Positions 1-7,098 of a DNA stretch of 64,000 bases are shown here, piece by piece. Under the pieces are notes generated by a model that made no database searches, had not been told where the DNA came from, and was given only the letters and a program-made list of their open reading frames with translations. Both the position numbers and the translations under genes were made by a program. Origin of the DNA: an uncultured Pelagibacteraceae bacterium (GTDB taxonomy: Bacteria > Pseudomonadota > Alphaproteobacteria > Pelagibacterales > Pelagibacteraceae); contig CACFJT010000001.1 of the NCBI GenBank assembly GCA_902566705.1, positions 122,023 to 186,022 of the forward strand. The letters run 5' to 3'. Numbering within the stretch: the first letter of the stretch is position 1; each line of letters opens with the position of its first letter.

Positions 1-1
1 T

Positions 2-175
2 TTCTTAGTTTATCATCAATATAATTGGCTAATATTATGTGCATTAGCAGTTATCACTGGAGTAGCACGACATTATTTTAATTTAAGAGGAAGAAACATT
101 CATAGGTTGTATATTTTAATATCTTCAATAATTGCACTTATCGTTCTTGCAGTTTTAGTTTTATTATTTAAATAA
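2..175 (+). CDS. puuD: C-terminal fragment of probable urate hydroxylase PuuD (membrane protein)
   Basis: The gene starts before the window; 57 residues and the stop codon remain. The fragment has an aromatic stretch (YHQYNWLIL), a hydrophobic segment, the motif GVARHYFNLRG, and a last hydrophobic helix ending in LLFK. The tyrosine/NWL stretch followed by V-x-RH-x-FN-x-R resembles the end of the membrane domain of PuuD-type urate hydroxylases (Urate_ox_N family), which oxidise urate in purine breakdown. The following purine phosphoribosyltransferase, 17 bases downstream on the same strand, fits this role. No C-terminal cytochrome c domain follows, unlike the longest family members. The identification rests on a short stretch, so another polytopic membrane protein is possible. 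Confidence 0.6.
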   Translation, partial: FLVYHQYNWLILCALAVITGVARHYFNLRGRNIHRLYILISSIIALIVLAVLVLLFK

Positions 176-192
176 ATAGATATTAAAAAATT

Positions 193-717
193 ATGACAGA
201 AAAAATGATTGTTAGTTGGGACGAGTACAACAAGACTGTTGAAAAGCTAGCAATTCAAATTGACGAAAGTGGATATAAACCAACAATACTCATTGGCATA
301 ATGCGTGGAGCAGCTCCAATGATAGATGTATTAAGTAGAATATTTAAATTAAAATGTGCATATCTTGCAGTTGAATCTTATAGTGGTAAAGGAGTAGAAG
401 ATGAGCAGGGCGATATTGTTTTTTCAAGGGAAATGAGTTCTATAGCACCTAACATGGGTGGTAAAATACTTTTATGTGATGATTTATCTGATACAGGAAT
501 AACTTTCAATAAAAGTATAGACTGGTTAAAAAAATATGAACCGATAAAAGATAAAATAGAAGATATTAAAACCGCTACGTTGTTTAAAAAAAAAAAATCG
601 ACATTTGAGCCAGATTTTTGTGCAAAAAAACTTACTGGCAATCCTTGGATCGTGCAGCCCTTCGAAATTTACGAAGAATTAAGAATTGATGAAATTAAAA
701 AAAAACATCAAATATAA
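193..717 (+). CDS. Purine phosphoribosyltransferase (xanthine/hypoxanthine type)
   Basis: This 174-residue protein belongs to the type I phosphoribosyltransferase fold. It would convert a free purine base plus PRPP to the nucleoside monophosphate in the cytoplasm. The PRPP-binding motif is clear at about residues 92-104 (ILLCDDLSDTGIT), and an early strand-loop (ILIGIMRGAAPM, about 32-43) matches the pyrophosphate loop region. Length fits hypoxanthine/xanthine phosphoribosyltransferases. It lies 17 bases after the probable puuD gene and faces the purine-type BMP transporter operon, which supports base salvage. Which purine is preferred cannot be read from the sequence. Confidence 0.88.
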   Translation: MTEKMIVSWDEYNKTVEKLAIQIDESGYKPTILIGIMRGAAPMIDVLSRIFKLKCAYLAVESYSGKGVEDEQGDIVFSREMSSIAPNMGGKILLCDDLSDTGITFNKSIDWLKKYEPIKDKIEDIKTATLFKKKKSTFEPDFCAKKLTGNPWIVQPFEIYEELRIDEIKKKHQI

Positions 718-745
718 AAAAGGCCAGTTAAAAAACCGGCCTTTT
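717..745. terminator. Bidirectional intrinsic terminator
   Basis: An inverted repeat (AAAAGGCC ... GGCCTTTT) with a 12-base loop has an A-run on the left and a T-run on the right. It can therefore end transcription on both strands. It sits between the convergent phosphoribosyltransferase and BMP genes. Confidence 0.85.
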
Positions 746-767
746 AAATTTTTATAAGTTTAAAAGC

Positions 768-1838
768 TTACTTAGGTATATCTCCTTCGACACCTTTAAC
801 ATAAGTCATCATACCTGCTAGCATACCATCATCTGCAGTTTTCCCTTCTGCAACCATTAAATTTCCTTTTTGGTCATAAATTGGTCCAGTGAAAGAATGA
901 ACTTTACCAGATGCTAAATCTGCTTGAAGTTTTTTAACTTTTGCTTGAAGGTCACTAGGCATTTGAGAGTCTAAACCTGAAATTACTACCATACCGTCTC
1001 CTATACCGTGCCATGTATCTTTTTGACTCCATGTACCATTTGCAACAGCTTTAACTCTATCGACATAATATGGTCCCCAGTTATTCTCAACTGAAGTTAA
1101 TACAGCTTTTGGTGCAAACTTATCCATATCACTCGCTTGTCCAAAAGCATATACTCCTGCTTTTTCAGCCATTTGCACAATAGCAGTACTATCTGTATGT
1201 TGAGCAATTACATCAGCACCTTGATCAATTAAAGCTTTTGCTGCTTCTGCTTCTTTACCTGGATCGTACCAAGTGAAAGCCCAAACTATTTTAGTTTTGA
1301 TATTTGGGTTAACTTTTTGAGCTGCTAAAGTAAATGAATTGATACCTCTTATTACTTCGGGTATTGGAAAAGATGCAACATAACCAATTACATTAGATTT
1401 AGTCATAGTTCCAGCAATTGTTCCCAAAATAGTTCTACCTTCATAGAATCTAGCTGCGTAAGTAGCAACATTTGGATGCTCTCTTTTATAACCAGTAGCA
1501 TGTTCAAATTTTACATTTGGAAACTCTTTTGCGACTTTGTTAGTAGGGTTCATGTATCCAAAGCTAGTTGTAAAGATTATGTCATGACCAGAATTAGCTA
1601 ATTGTCTAAGAACCCTTTCAGCATCAGCGCTTTCTGGAACACCTTCCACGTATGTTGTTTTAAATCCGGCAGCTTCAACAGCTTTTCTACCTACATCATG
1701 CTGATAAGTCCATCCATGGTCACCAGTCGGACCAATATAAACAAATGCTGCTTTTACATCTTTTGCAACTGCAGCCACAGTTAATGTAAATAATAAAACT
1801 AAAGAAGAGACGAAAGAACGAATTAAAAATTTATGCAT
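768..1838 (-). CDS. BMP-family ABC transporter substrate-binding protein (probable purine/nucleoside)
   Basis: This 356-residue periplasmic binding protein is of the BMP/PnrA type (Bmp family), which mostly binds nucleosides or nucleobases. The N-terminus is a signal peptide, with cleavage likely after AAVA near residue 25. No lipobox cysteine follows, so the protein should be soluble in the periplasm. Family features are the FVYIGPTGDHGWTYQHD opening and the GADVIAQHTDST segment near residue 215. It is the last gene of the deaminase-ATPase-permease-permease-BMP operon, 78 bases after the second permease, with a strong ribosome site (AAAAGGGG). That long AT-rich leader may let it be expressed separately. 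A terminator follows directly. Confidence 0.9.
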   Translation of the reverse strand: MHKFLIRSFVSSLVLLFTLTVAAVAKDVKAAFVYIGPTGDHGWTYQHDVGRKAVEAAGFKTTYVEGVPESADAERVLRQLANSGHDIIFTTSFGYMNPTNKVAKEFPNVKFEHATGYKREHPNVATYAARFYEGRTILGTIAGTMTKSNVIGYVASFPIPEVIRGINSFTLAAQKVNPNIKTKIVWAFTWYDPGKEAEAAKALIDQGADVIAQHTDSTAIVQMAEKAGVYAFGQASDMDKFAPKAVLTSVENNWGPYYVDRVKAVANGTWSQKDTWHGIGDGMVVISGLDSQMPSDLQAKVKKLQADLASGKVHSFTGPIYDQKGNLMVAEGKTADDGMLAGMMTYVKGVEGDIPK

Positions 1839-1916
1839 AAATTTATTTCCCCTTTTGATTTTTTTAATTAATTAAATTTAAATTAAATTATCTAAAAAAA
1901 AATGATTATTTTAAAA

Positions 1917-2849
1917 TTAATTGTCTTTATGAAAAGATTTCCCCAAGGAACTAGGAGTACTTAGTCTTATTTTTCTACTATCACGAGAAATTACAACTAA
2001 AACTATTATTGTTACTATGTAAGGCAGGGCTGTTAAAAATTGAACAGGAATTCTTACTCCGATTGCTTGCATATGAAATTGAATAATGGTCAATCCACCA
2101 AAAATCATCGCACCGATTAAAATTTTAATAGGATTCCACGTCGAGAAAACCACTAGAGCAAGTGCAATCCAGCCCCTACCACCTGTCATATTTTCAATCC
2201 ACTGCGGAGTATAAATCATTGACAAATACGCCCCTGCAAGTCCACACATTGCGCCTCCATAAAGTATACAAGCGTAACGAACCAACCTTACATTAATTCC
2301 TTGATTAGAGGCAGACTCAGGCGAGTCTCCTACAGCTCTAACAATTAATCCAATTTTTGTTTTTTTTAAAAAGTAGCTAGTCATGAAGGGTAGGGTAAAA
2401 GCAAAATAAAAAACTATTGAATGACCAAATAATATTGGACTTAAAAGTGGTATTGTGTCTTTTAAACCCTCAAACAGAACAGGAAACTCTTTTCCAGGAA
2501 TACCCACAAAGTTTTTTCCAATCATTGCAGAAATTCCTATTCCAAAAATAGTGAGAGCTAAACCAGTAGCGACATGATTTGTAATTAATGTTTGGGTAAG
2601 AAATGCAAAAATTGTTGAAATTAAAACTCCAGCTAACATTGCACCAAAAACTGCTATAATTAAACTTCCAGTAACTGTCATTAGTGCGAAGCCTGAAATA
2701 GCTCCAATGATCATCATTCCTTCAACACCAAGGTTTAGAACCCCAGATCTTTCAGTAATTAATTCACCACAAGACGCCAAAATCAAAGGAACTGCAGAAG
2801 CCATTATAGATGCAATTATTAGTCCAACAAAATTTATATCTACTATCAT
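1917..2849 (-). CDS. ABC transporter permease (BMP-type nucleoside importer, second permease)
   Basis: This 310-residue polytopic membrane protein belongs to the branched-chain permease superfamily (BPD_transp_2), as in the YufQ/NupC-type permeases that accompany BMP binding proteins. The GVLNLGVEGMMIIGA motif near residues 36-50 is the hallmark of this permease class. At least eight hydrophobic segments are visible. Its start overlaps the stop of the preceding permease by four bases (ATGA), so the two are translationally coupled and probably form the heterodimeric channel. The binding protein gene follows. Confidence 0.92.
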   Translation of the reverse strand: MIVDINFVGLIIASIMASAVPLILASCGELITERSGVLNLGVEGMMIIGAISGFALMTVTGSLIIAVFGAMLAGVLISTIFAFLTQTLITNHVATGLALTIFGIGISAMIGKNFVGIPGKEFPVLFEGLKDTIPLLSPILFGHSIVFYFAFTLPFMTSYFLKKTKIGLIVRAVGDSPESASNQGINVRLVRYACILYGGAMCGLAGAYLSMIYTPQWIENMTGGRGWIALALVVFSTWNPIKILIGAMIFGGLTIIQFHMQAIGVRIPVQFLTALPYIVTIIVLVVISRDSRKIRLSTPSSLGKSFHKDN

Positions 2850-3910
2850 TTTTTTGAACCTATAAATTTAAATTTGAAAAAGAGTAAATAGTCAGAAGCA
2901 AGAAGAAAAAATAAAATCATCCCTTGAAAAACCTGACCTGTATATTTTGGTATTTGCATAAAGATTTGTGCCGTTTCAGCACCTAAATAAGTGATTGCAA
3001 CAACTAGAGATGCAAAAATTATTCCCACAGGATGTAAGCGACCTAAAAATGCAACAATAATCGCAGTAAATCCATAATCTGGAGATACTTCTCTATGAAG
3101 CTGTCCAATGGGTCCAGTTATTTCTCCTACGCCTGCTAAACCTGCACAAGCTCCACTTATTAAAAAAACCAGGATAATCATTTTTTTACCTTTGTAGCCA
3201 GCATATTTTGCTGTCTTTAAACTAAAACCTGAAACTTTCATTTGGAAACCCAAATATGTTTTATAAAAAACAAACCAACTAATAATCACTGCAGCTAATG
3301 CTAAAAATATTCCTGCGTGAATTCTTAATCCTTCAAATAATAAAGGAAGTCTTGCAGAGTCACTGAACTGTCTAGTTTCAGGAAAATTAAATCCTTCTGG
3401 ATTACTCCAAGGACCGACAACAAGATAATCTAAAATTAATTTTGAAACATATACCAACATAAGACTTACTAATATCTCATTAGTATTGAAGTAAGTTTTT
3501 AATATTGCAGGTATTGATGCATATATTATACCACCAATTGCGCCAGCTAATATTACTATTGGTAGAATATAGAAACCTTCTTGATCATAAAATAATAATG
3601 CAACCCCTCCTGAAACTATAGCCCCAAAAGTTAATTGACCTTCTGCTCCAATATTCCAATTGTTACTTTTAAAACAAAAAGATAAACCAATCGCTATTAA
3701 ACAAAGTGGTGTGGCTTTTAATAGTAATTCACTGAAACCATATTTATCTGCAATTGGAACTATGAAAAAAAATTTTAGGGCTTCAAATGGTTTAAAACCT
3801 AAAATATAAAATATTATACCTCCCGCTATTAATGTGAGAAAAATAGCTAGGACCGGTGTAAAGAAAAATATAGCTTTTGAAGGTTGATCTCTTTTTACAA
3901 TTTTAATCAA
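2846..3910 (-). CDS. ABC transporter permease (BMP-type nucleoside importer, first permease)
   Basis: This 354-residue polytopic membrane protein is the partner permease of the same superfamily, YufP-like. The motif NNWNIGAEGQLTFGAI near residue 85 is the typical conserved loop. The N-terminus is longer and basic (MIKIVKRDQPSK), as usual for this subunit. It overlaps the ATPase gene upstream and the second permease downstream by four bases each, so the three transporter genes are coupled. Substrate is inferred from the BMP protein and the purine genes around it. Confidence 0.92.
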   Translation of the reverse strand: MIKIVKRDQPSKAIFFFTPVLAIFLTLIAGGIIFYILGFKPFEALKFFFIVPIADKYGFSELLLKATPLCLIAIGLSFCFKSNNWNIGAEGQLTFGAIVSGGVALLFYDQEGFYILPIVILAGAIGGIIYASIPAILKTYFNTNEILVSLMLVYVSKLILDYLVVGPWSNPEGFNFPETRQFSDSARLPLLFEGLRIHAGIFLALAAVIISWFVFYKTYLGFQMKVSGFSLKTAKYAGYKGKKMIILVFLISGACAGLAGVGEITGPIGQLHREVSPDYGFTAIIVAFLGRLHPVGIIFASLVVAITYLGAETAQIFMQIPKYTGQVFQGMILFFLLASDYLLFFKFKFIGSKK

Positions 3911-5397
3911 TTTCCTCCTCCCATAAGTATCCCGAGTTTCTCAGAGGTAACATCCTCAGCATTCATTATTTTTGATAATTTTCCTCTATGGATTACTGTA
4001 ATTTTGTCACTTAATTTTAACAACTCATCAGTGTCTGTTGATATTAATATTATTGATTTATTTTGCTCATTTATTTTAATTAATGTTTCATGAATATAAT
4101 TTATAGCTCCAACGTCCAAACCCCATGTAGGATTAAAACAAATTAATAAATCTGGAGATGTTATTAATTCTCTCCCAATAATTAATTTTTGTAAATTTCC
4201 TCCAGATAAAAATTGGCTTTTTAAATCTATATTATCAGTGTTTACATTAAATTCTGAAATTATTTTTTTTGAATGCTCTTTAATTTTGCTTTCATTTATT
4301 AATCCATTATTAAAAAAATTTGAGGATTTAAAATTGTTTAGAGCCACATTTTCAAAAATTGCCATTTGTGGAATAGCAGCTTGTTCAAGCCTATCTTCTG
4401 GAGAAAAAGCCATTAAATATTCTCTTCTTTCTTGAGGATTTAAATCCCCAATAAAATTTTTATTAAATTCTATGGAATTCTTATTTGATATAATTTCACC
4501 ACTTAAAACTTGAAATAATTCACTTTGGCCATTACCTGATATACCAGCGATTCCTAAACATTCCCCTCGATTTAGAGAAAAATTAATATCAACTAAGTTT
4601 GTTTCAAAAGGATCTTCACTTGTATAATTAAGATTTGTTATTTTAATTAGTTGATCTGATGACGTTTTTTCTTTTGTTTTCTTTATAGTTTTTAAGTTTT
4701 GACCTACCATTTTATTAGCTAGAGATTCTATATTTTCATTATTGATTTGGCTTACAGAGACCAATTTTCCTCTTCTCATCACAGCAACTTCATCACAAAG
4801 TTGCATAACTTCCTTTAGTTTATGGGTTATATAAATAATTAAAATTCCTTCCTCTGAAAATTTTTTTAATGATAAGAATAATTCACTGGTTTCTTGCTCA
4901 GTTAATACCGATGTGGGTTCATCCATAATTAAAACTTTTGGGTTCCTTATTAGGCATCTTATTATTTCTACTTTTTGTTTTTGACCTGCTGATAAATTTA
5001 GAACAGGAACATCAAGATCAACTGAAAAATTGTATTTTTTCATGATTGTATCTATTTTTTCTTTTAAATTTTCCCTTTGTTCATCTGAGTCTATTATTAA
5101 GTTTTCAAATACAGACAAAGTTTCAAAAAGATTAAAATGCTGGAATACCATTCCAATATCATTTTTTTTTGCATCTGATGGTGAATTAAGTTTTAGAATA
5201 TTTTTATTTAAATAAATTTTACCTTCATCAGGAATGACTACACCTGAGAGAATTTTAACAAGTGTAGATTTTCCAGCACCATTTTCTCCAAGAAGAGCAT
5301 AAATTTTACCACTATTAAACTCGAGTGAAACATCGTCGTTTGCAACACACCCAGGATATATTTTAGTTACATTTGAAATTTTAAGGTTTGTATTCAT
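3907..5397 (-). CDS. ABC transporter ATP-binding protein with two nucleotide-binding domains (BMP/sugar-type)
   Basis: This 496-residue ATPase has two tandem ABC domains, as in YufO or the sugar importers RbsA/MglA. The first domain has Walker A GENGAGKST at about residues 37-45, a signature LSAGQKQKVE and Walker B VLIMDEPTS. The second has a degenerate Walker A (GISGNGQSEL), signature LSGGNLQKL and a C-terminal FNPTWGLDVGA. Loss of the second Walker A lysine is normal for this subfamily, where one site is non-canonical. It lies three bases after the deaminase gene and overlaps the first permease, so it energises this importer. Confidence 0.94.
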   Translation of the reverse strand: MNTNLKISNVTKIYPGCVANDDVSLEFNSGKIYALLGENGAGKSTLVKILSGVVIPDEGKIYLNKNILKLNSPSDAKKNDIGMVFQHFNLFETLSVFENLIIDSDEQRENLKEKIDTIMKKYNFSVDLDVPVLNLSAGQKQKVEIIRCLIRNPKVLIMDEPTSVLTEQETSELFLSLKKFSEEGILIIYITHKLKEVMQLCDEVAVMRRGKLVSVSQINNENIESLANKMVGQNLKTIKKTKEKTSSDQLIKITNLNYTSEDPFETNLVDINFSLNRGECLGIAGISGNGQSELFQVLSGEIISNKNSIEFNKNFIGDLNPQERREYLMAFSPEDRLEQAAIPQMAIFENVALNNFKSSNFFNNGLINESKIKEHSKKIISEFNVNTDNIDLKSQFLSGGNLQKLIIGRELITSPDLLICFNPTWGLDVGAINYIHETLIKINEQNKSIILISTDTDELLKLSDKITVIHRGKLSKIMNAEDVTSEKLGILMGGGN

Positions 5398-5400
5398 TAA

Positions 5401-5991
5401 TTAATTTAATGGTATAGAATTTCCATCCTTATTTTTCTGATATTGACTCGATAAAGTTAAATATCTTTTTTTAATTTCGTTTAATATGTTTAAAACTTTT
5501 TCTTTTTCTGAAGTAGGTAAATTGTCAATAAGTAAATTTATATTTTGACTTTTCCAATATGAATTTTCTTTATTATATTTTCCGTCACTGATATTAAAAA
5601 TTTCCTTTAGTATATTCAGGTCATGAGGGATATTAAAATCATCATTTGTTGCTGCGTATGGAAACAAATAATAAAAATTATCAAATCCAGAAAAAGTGAT
5701 TGCACTTAAGCACATACTACAGGGTTCATGTGAACTTAAAAACATGCAGTCTTTTTCATTGGGCCTTGTGTTTGCATCTAATTCATAAAATTTCTTAAGT
5801 GTATGCATCTCCCCATGCCACAACGGATTTTCTATTTCGTTGTTTGTTTCAGCAATTACAACTGATAAATCATCTTTTTTAATTATTGCGGCCCCAAAAA
5901 TTTTACTACCTCTAGCAACACCTTTTTCAGTAAGGGGTAAGACTTTCTCTAAAAATATATTTAGTATCTTTTCTAAGGCTTTTTCATTCAT
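5401..5991 (-). CDS. Nucleoside/guanine deaminase (cytidine deaminase-like zinc enzyme)
   Basis: This 196-residue protein has the zinc site of the CDA/GuaD/TadA superfamily: HGE (WHGEMHTL) as first ligand and proton shuttle, and PCSMC (SSHEPCSMCLSAI) as the two cysteine ligands. It is first in the operon with the BMP-type importer, so I infer a role on imported purines such as guanine or another aminopurine. A tRNA adenosine deaminase role is less likely given the context. The C-terminal third (about residues 120-196) is lysine/asparagine-rich and diverged. The 127-base spacer upstream should hold the operon promoter. Confidence 0.82.
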   Translation of the reverse strand: MNEKALEKILNIFLEKVLPLTEKGVARGSKIFGAAIIKKDDLSVVIAETNNEIENPLWHGEMHTLKKFYELDANTRPNEKDCMFLSSHEPCSMCLSAITFSGFDNFYYLFPYAATNDDFNIPHDLNILKEIFNISDGKYNKENSYWKSQNINLLIDNLPTSEKEKVLNILNEIKKRYLTLSSQYQKNKDGNSIPLN

Positions 5992-6118
5992 ATGCTTGAA
6001 CCATCAAATAAAGAACACAATTGTTACTATAATTAAACTTAAATGTAATAAGAAATAAATTATTTATACAACTTTAAAGTTAATAATTTATTAAAGCAAA
6101 AAATGTTAATTTGAACTT

Positions 6119-6424
6119 ATGTTAAAATTTAAATCAGCAATAAGCCTATTAATTATCATAATTTTTTTTTCAGGGTGTCAAACTGTAAAGGAAAAAACAG
6201 ATGCAATTGTTGAAAAAGAAAACGAAAAATTAAGTAAATTCTTAGGAAAATCTGCAAGTGAACTTCAAATGGAACTTGGAAAACCAGACGAAGATTTTAA
6301 AAATGCTAAAGGTAATTTTGAACTAGTTTATAATAGCAAAAAATACCTAGTTCCTTGTGAACGAAGGTTTGAGATAAATTCAGAGAACATAGTTGTCGGT
6401 TTTGTATCAAACGGGTGTTTCTAA
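6119..6424 (+). CDS. Small lipoprotein of unknown function
   Basis: A 101-residue protein with a clear lipoprotein signal: a hydrophobic stretch ending in FSGC, so Cys20 would be lipidated. A charged, probably helical stretch follows (TDAIVEKENEKLSKFLGKSA). The rest includes ELGKPDEDF and two later cysteines (LVPCERRF and the penultimate NGCF), which could form a disulfide in the periplasm. The short L-G-K-P stretch recalls the SmpA/OmlA (BamE-like) fold, but I would not assign it. It is transcribed alone, divergent from the purine operon, and followed by a strong hairpin. Confidence 0.75.
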   Translation: MLKFKSAISLLIIIIFFSGCQTVKEKTDAIVEKENEKLSKFLGKSASELQMELGKPDEDFKNAKGNFELVYNSKKYLVPCERRFEINSENIVVGFVSNGCF

Positions 6425-6514
6425 ATTTGTTGTTTGAAACAAATCTGTTAATTATAGGTTTTTTAGTAATACAAACAATCTTGTATAAACTAATCAGTTT
6501 TAGGATTTATTCAT

Positions 6515-6540
6515 ACTTGTGGGGAAAAGTCCCCACAAGT
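6515..6540. terminator. Strong hairpin between convergent genes, probable bidirectional terminator
   Basis: A perfect 10-base-pair stem (ACTTGTGGGG / CCCCACAAGT) with a 6-base loop lies between the lipoprotein and hsp20 stop codons. No clear T-run follows on either strand, so it is not a textbook intrinsic terminator, though its position suggests 3' end formation or protection. Confidence 0.6.
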
Positions 6541-6552
6541 AAGGTTTAAGAC

Positions 6553-6999
6553 TTATTTAATCTCAATAAGTTTCTTTTTTTTGTGCTCTGGAATTATTCT
6601 TTCACAAGATATTGTTAAAAGACCATCTTTAAGTTCAGCACCATTAACTTTTACATCATCAGCAATAGTGAATGATCTTGCAAATTGTCTTTGAGAAATA
6701 CCCTTATGAATTATTTCTCCATCAACATCACTGTTTTCAGACTTATTAACTTGTTTTGTTCTGACTGTTAATAAGTTGTCCTCAAACTCAACCTCTACGT
6801 CTTTTTTGCTAAAGCCAGCTAATGCTACCTCAATTGCATAGTTGTCTTTGCCTGTCTTTCGTATGTTGTATGGTGGATAATTTGACTGCATTGTCAAATT
6901 CCCGTTTCCCAACATATTTTCGAATTGGTCGAACATATCATCAAAACCAATTGAAAAAGGTCTAAGTGAGTTAAATATAGATAGATCCTTACTTGTCAT
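6553..6999 (-). CDS. ibpA: Small heat shock protein, Hsp20/IbpA family
   Basis: This 148-residue chaperone holds unfolded proteins in a refoldable state in the cytoplasm. The alpha-crystallin domain spans about residues 40-130, with PPYNIRKTGKDNYAIEVALAG at its start (YNI to AG), and the characteristic strand DGLLTISCER near 125. The C-terminal I-x-I anchor motif is present (LIEIK). The start is fixed by a strong ribosome site (AGGAGG, five bases before ATG). Upstream sit a near-consensus RpoH promoter and a ROSE-like hairpin that would hide the ribosome site, so expression should rise with temperature at two levels. Confidence 0.95.
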   Translation of the reverse strand: MTSKDLSIFNSLRPFSIGFDDMFDQFENMLGNGNLTMQSNYPPYNIRKTGKDNYAIEVALAGFSKKDVEVEFEDNLLTVRTKQVNKSENSDVDGEIIHKGISQRQFARSFTIADDVKVNGAELKDGLLTISCERIIPEHKKKKLIEIK

Positions 7000-7004
7000 T
7001 ATAT

Positions 7005-7052
7005 CCTCCTTTGTTAAGCAAGTTTATTTATGCAAGTCCCATTAGGCGACTT
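7005..7052 (-). promoter_or_regulatory. ROSE-like RNA thermometer in the hsp20 leader
   Basis: Two hairpins can form in the leader of about 55 bases. The proximal one (7005-7022) pairs CTTGCTT with AAGGAGG around a four-base loop (AACA). The pairs are C7022-G7005, U7021-G7006, U7020-A7007, G7019 opposite G7008, C7018-G7009, U7017-A7010 and U7016-A7011. The UUGCU anti-Shine-Dalgarno with a G opposite G is the signature of ROSE elements, known from small heat shock genes of proteobacteria. A distal hairpin (7034-7052, AAGTC-CC / GG-GACTT with one bulged G and a TAAT loop) precedes it. Folding is by eye. Confidence 0.65.
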
Positions 7053-7060
7053 ACTGAACT

Positions 7061-7089
7061 TATATGGGAATTAATTTGTTTTTTTCAAG
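7061..7089 (-). promoter_or_regulatory. RpoH (sigma-32) promoter of hsp20
   Basis: On the minus strand, CTTGAAA (7089-7083) and CCCATATA (7068-7061) are 14 bases apart. This matches the heat shock consensus CTTGAAA-N13-15-CCCATnT closely. Transcription would start near 7053, about 55 bases before the start codon and just before the ROSE-like hairpins. Confidence 0.85.
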
Positions 7090-7098
7090 ATTAAAAAT

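Noticed and set aside
1602..1784. Plus-strand 60-codon frame inside the BMP gene
   Set aside because: Antisense to a well-supported binding protein with signal peptide.
1839..1916. Possible riboswitch before the BMP gene
   Set aside because: The 78-base leader is almost only A and T, with no purine-riboswitch-like core or stable stems.
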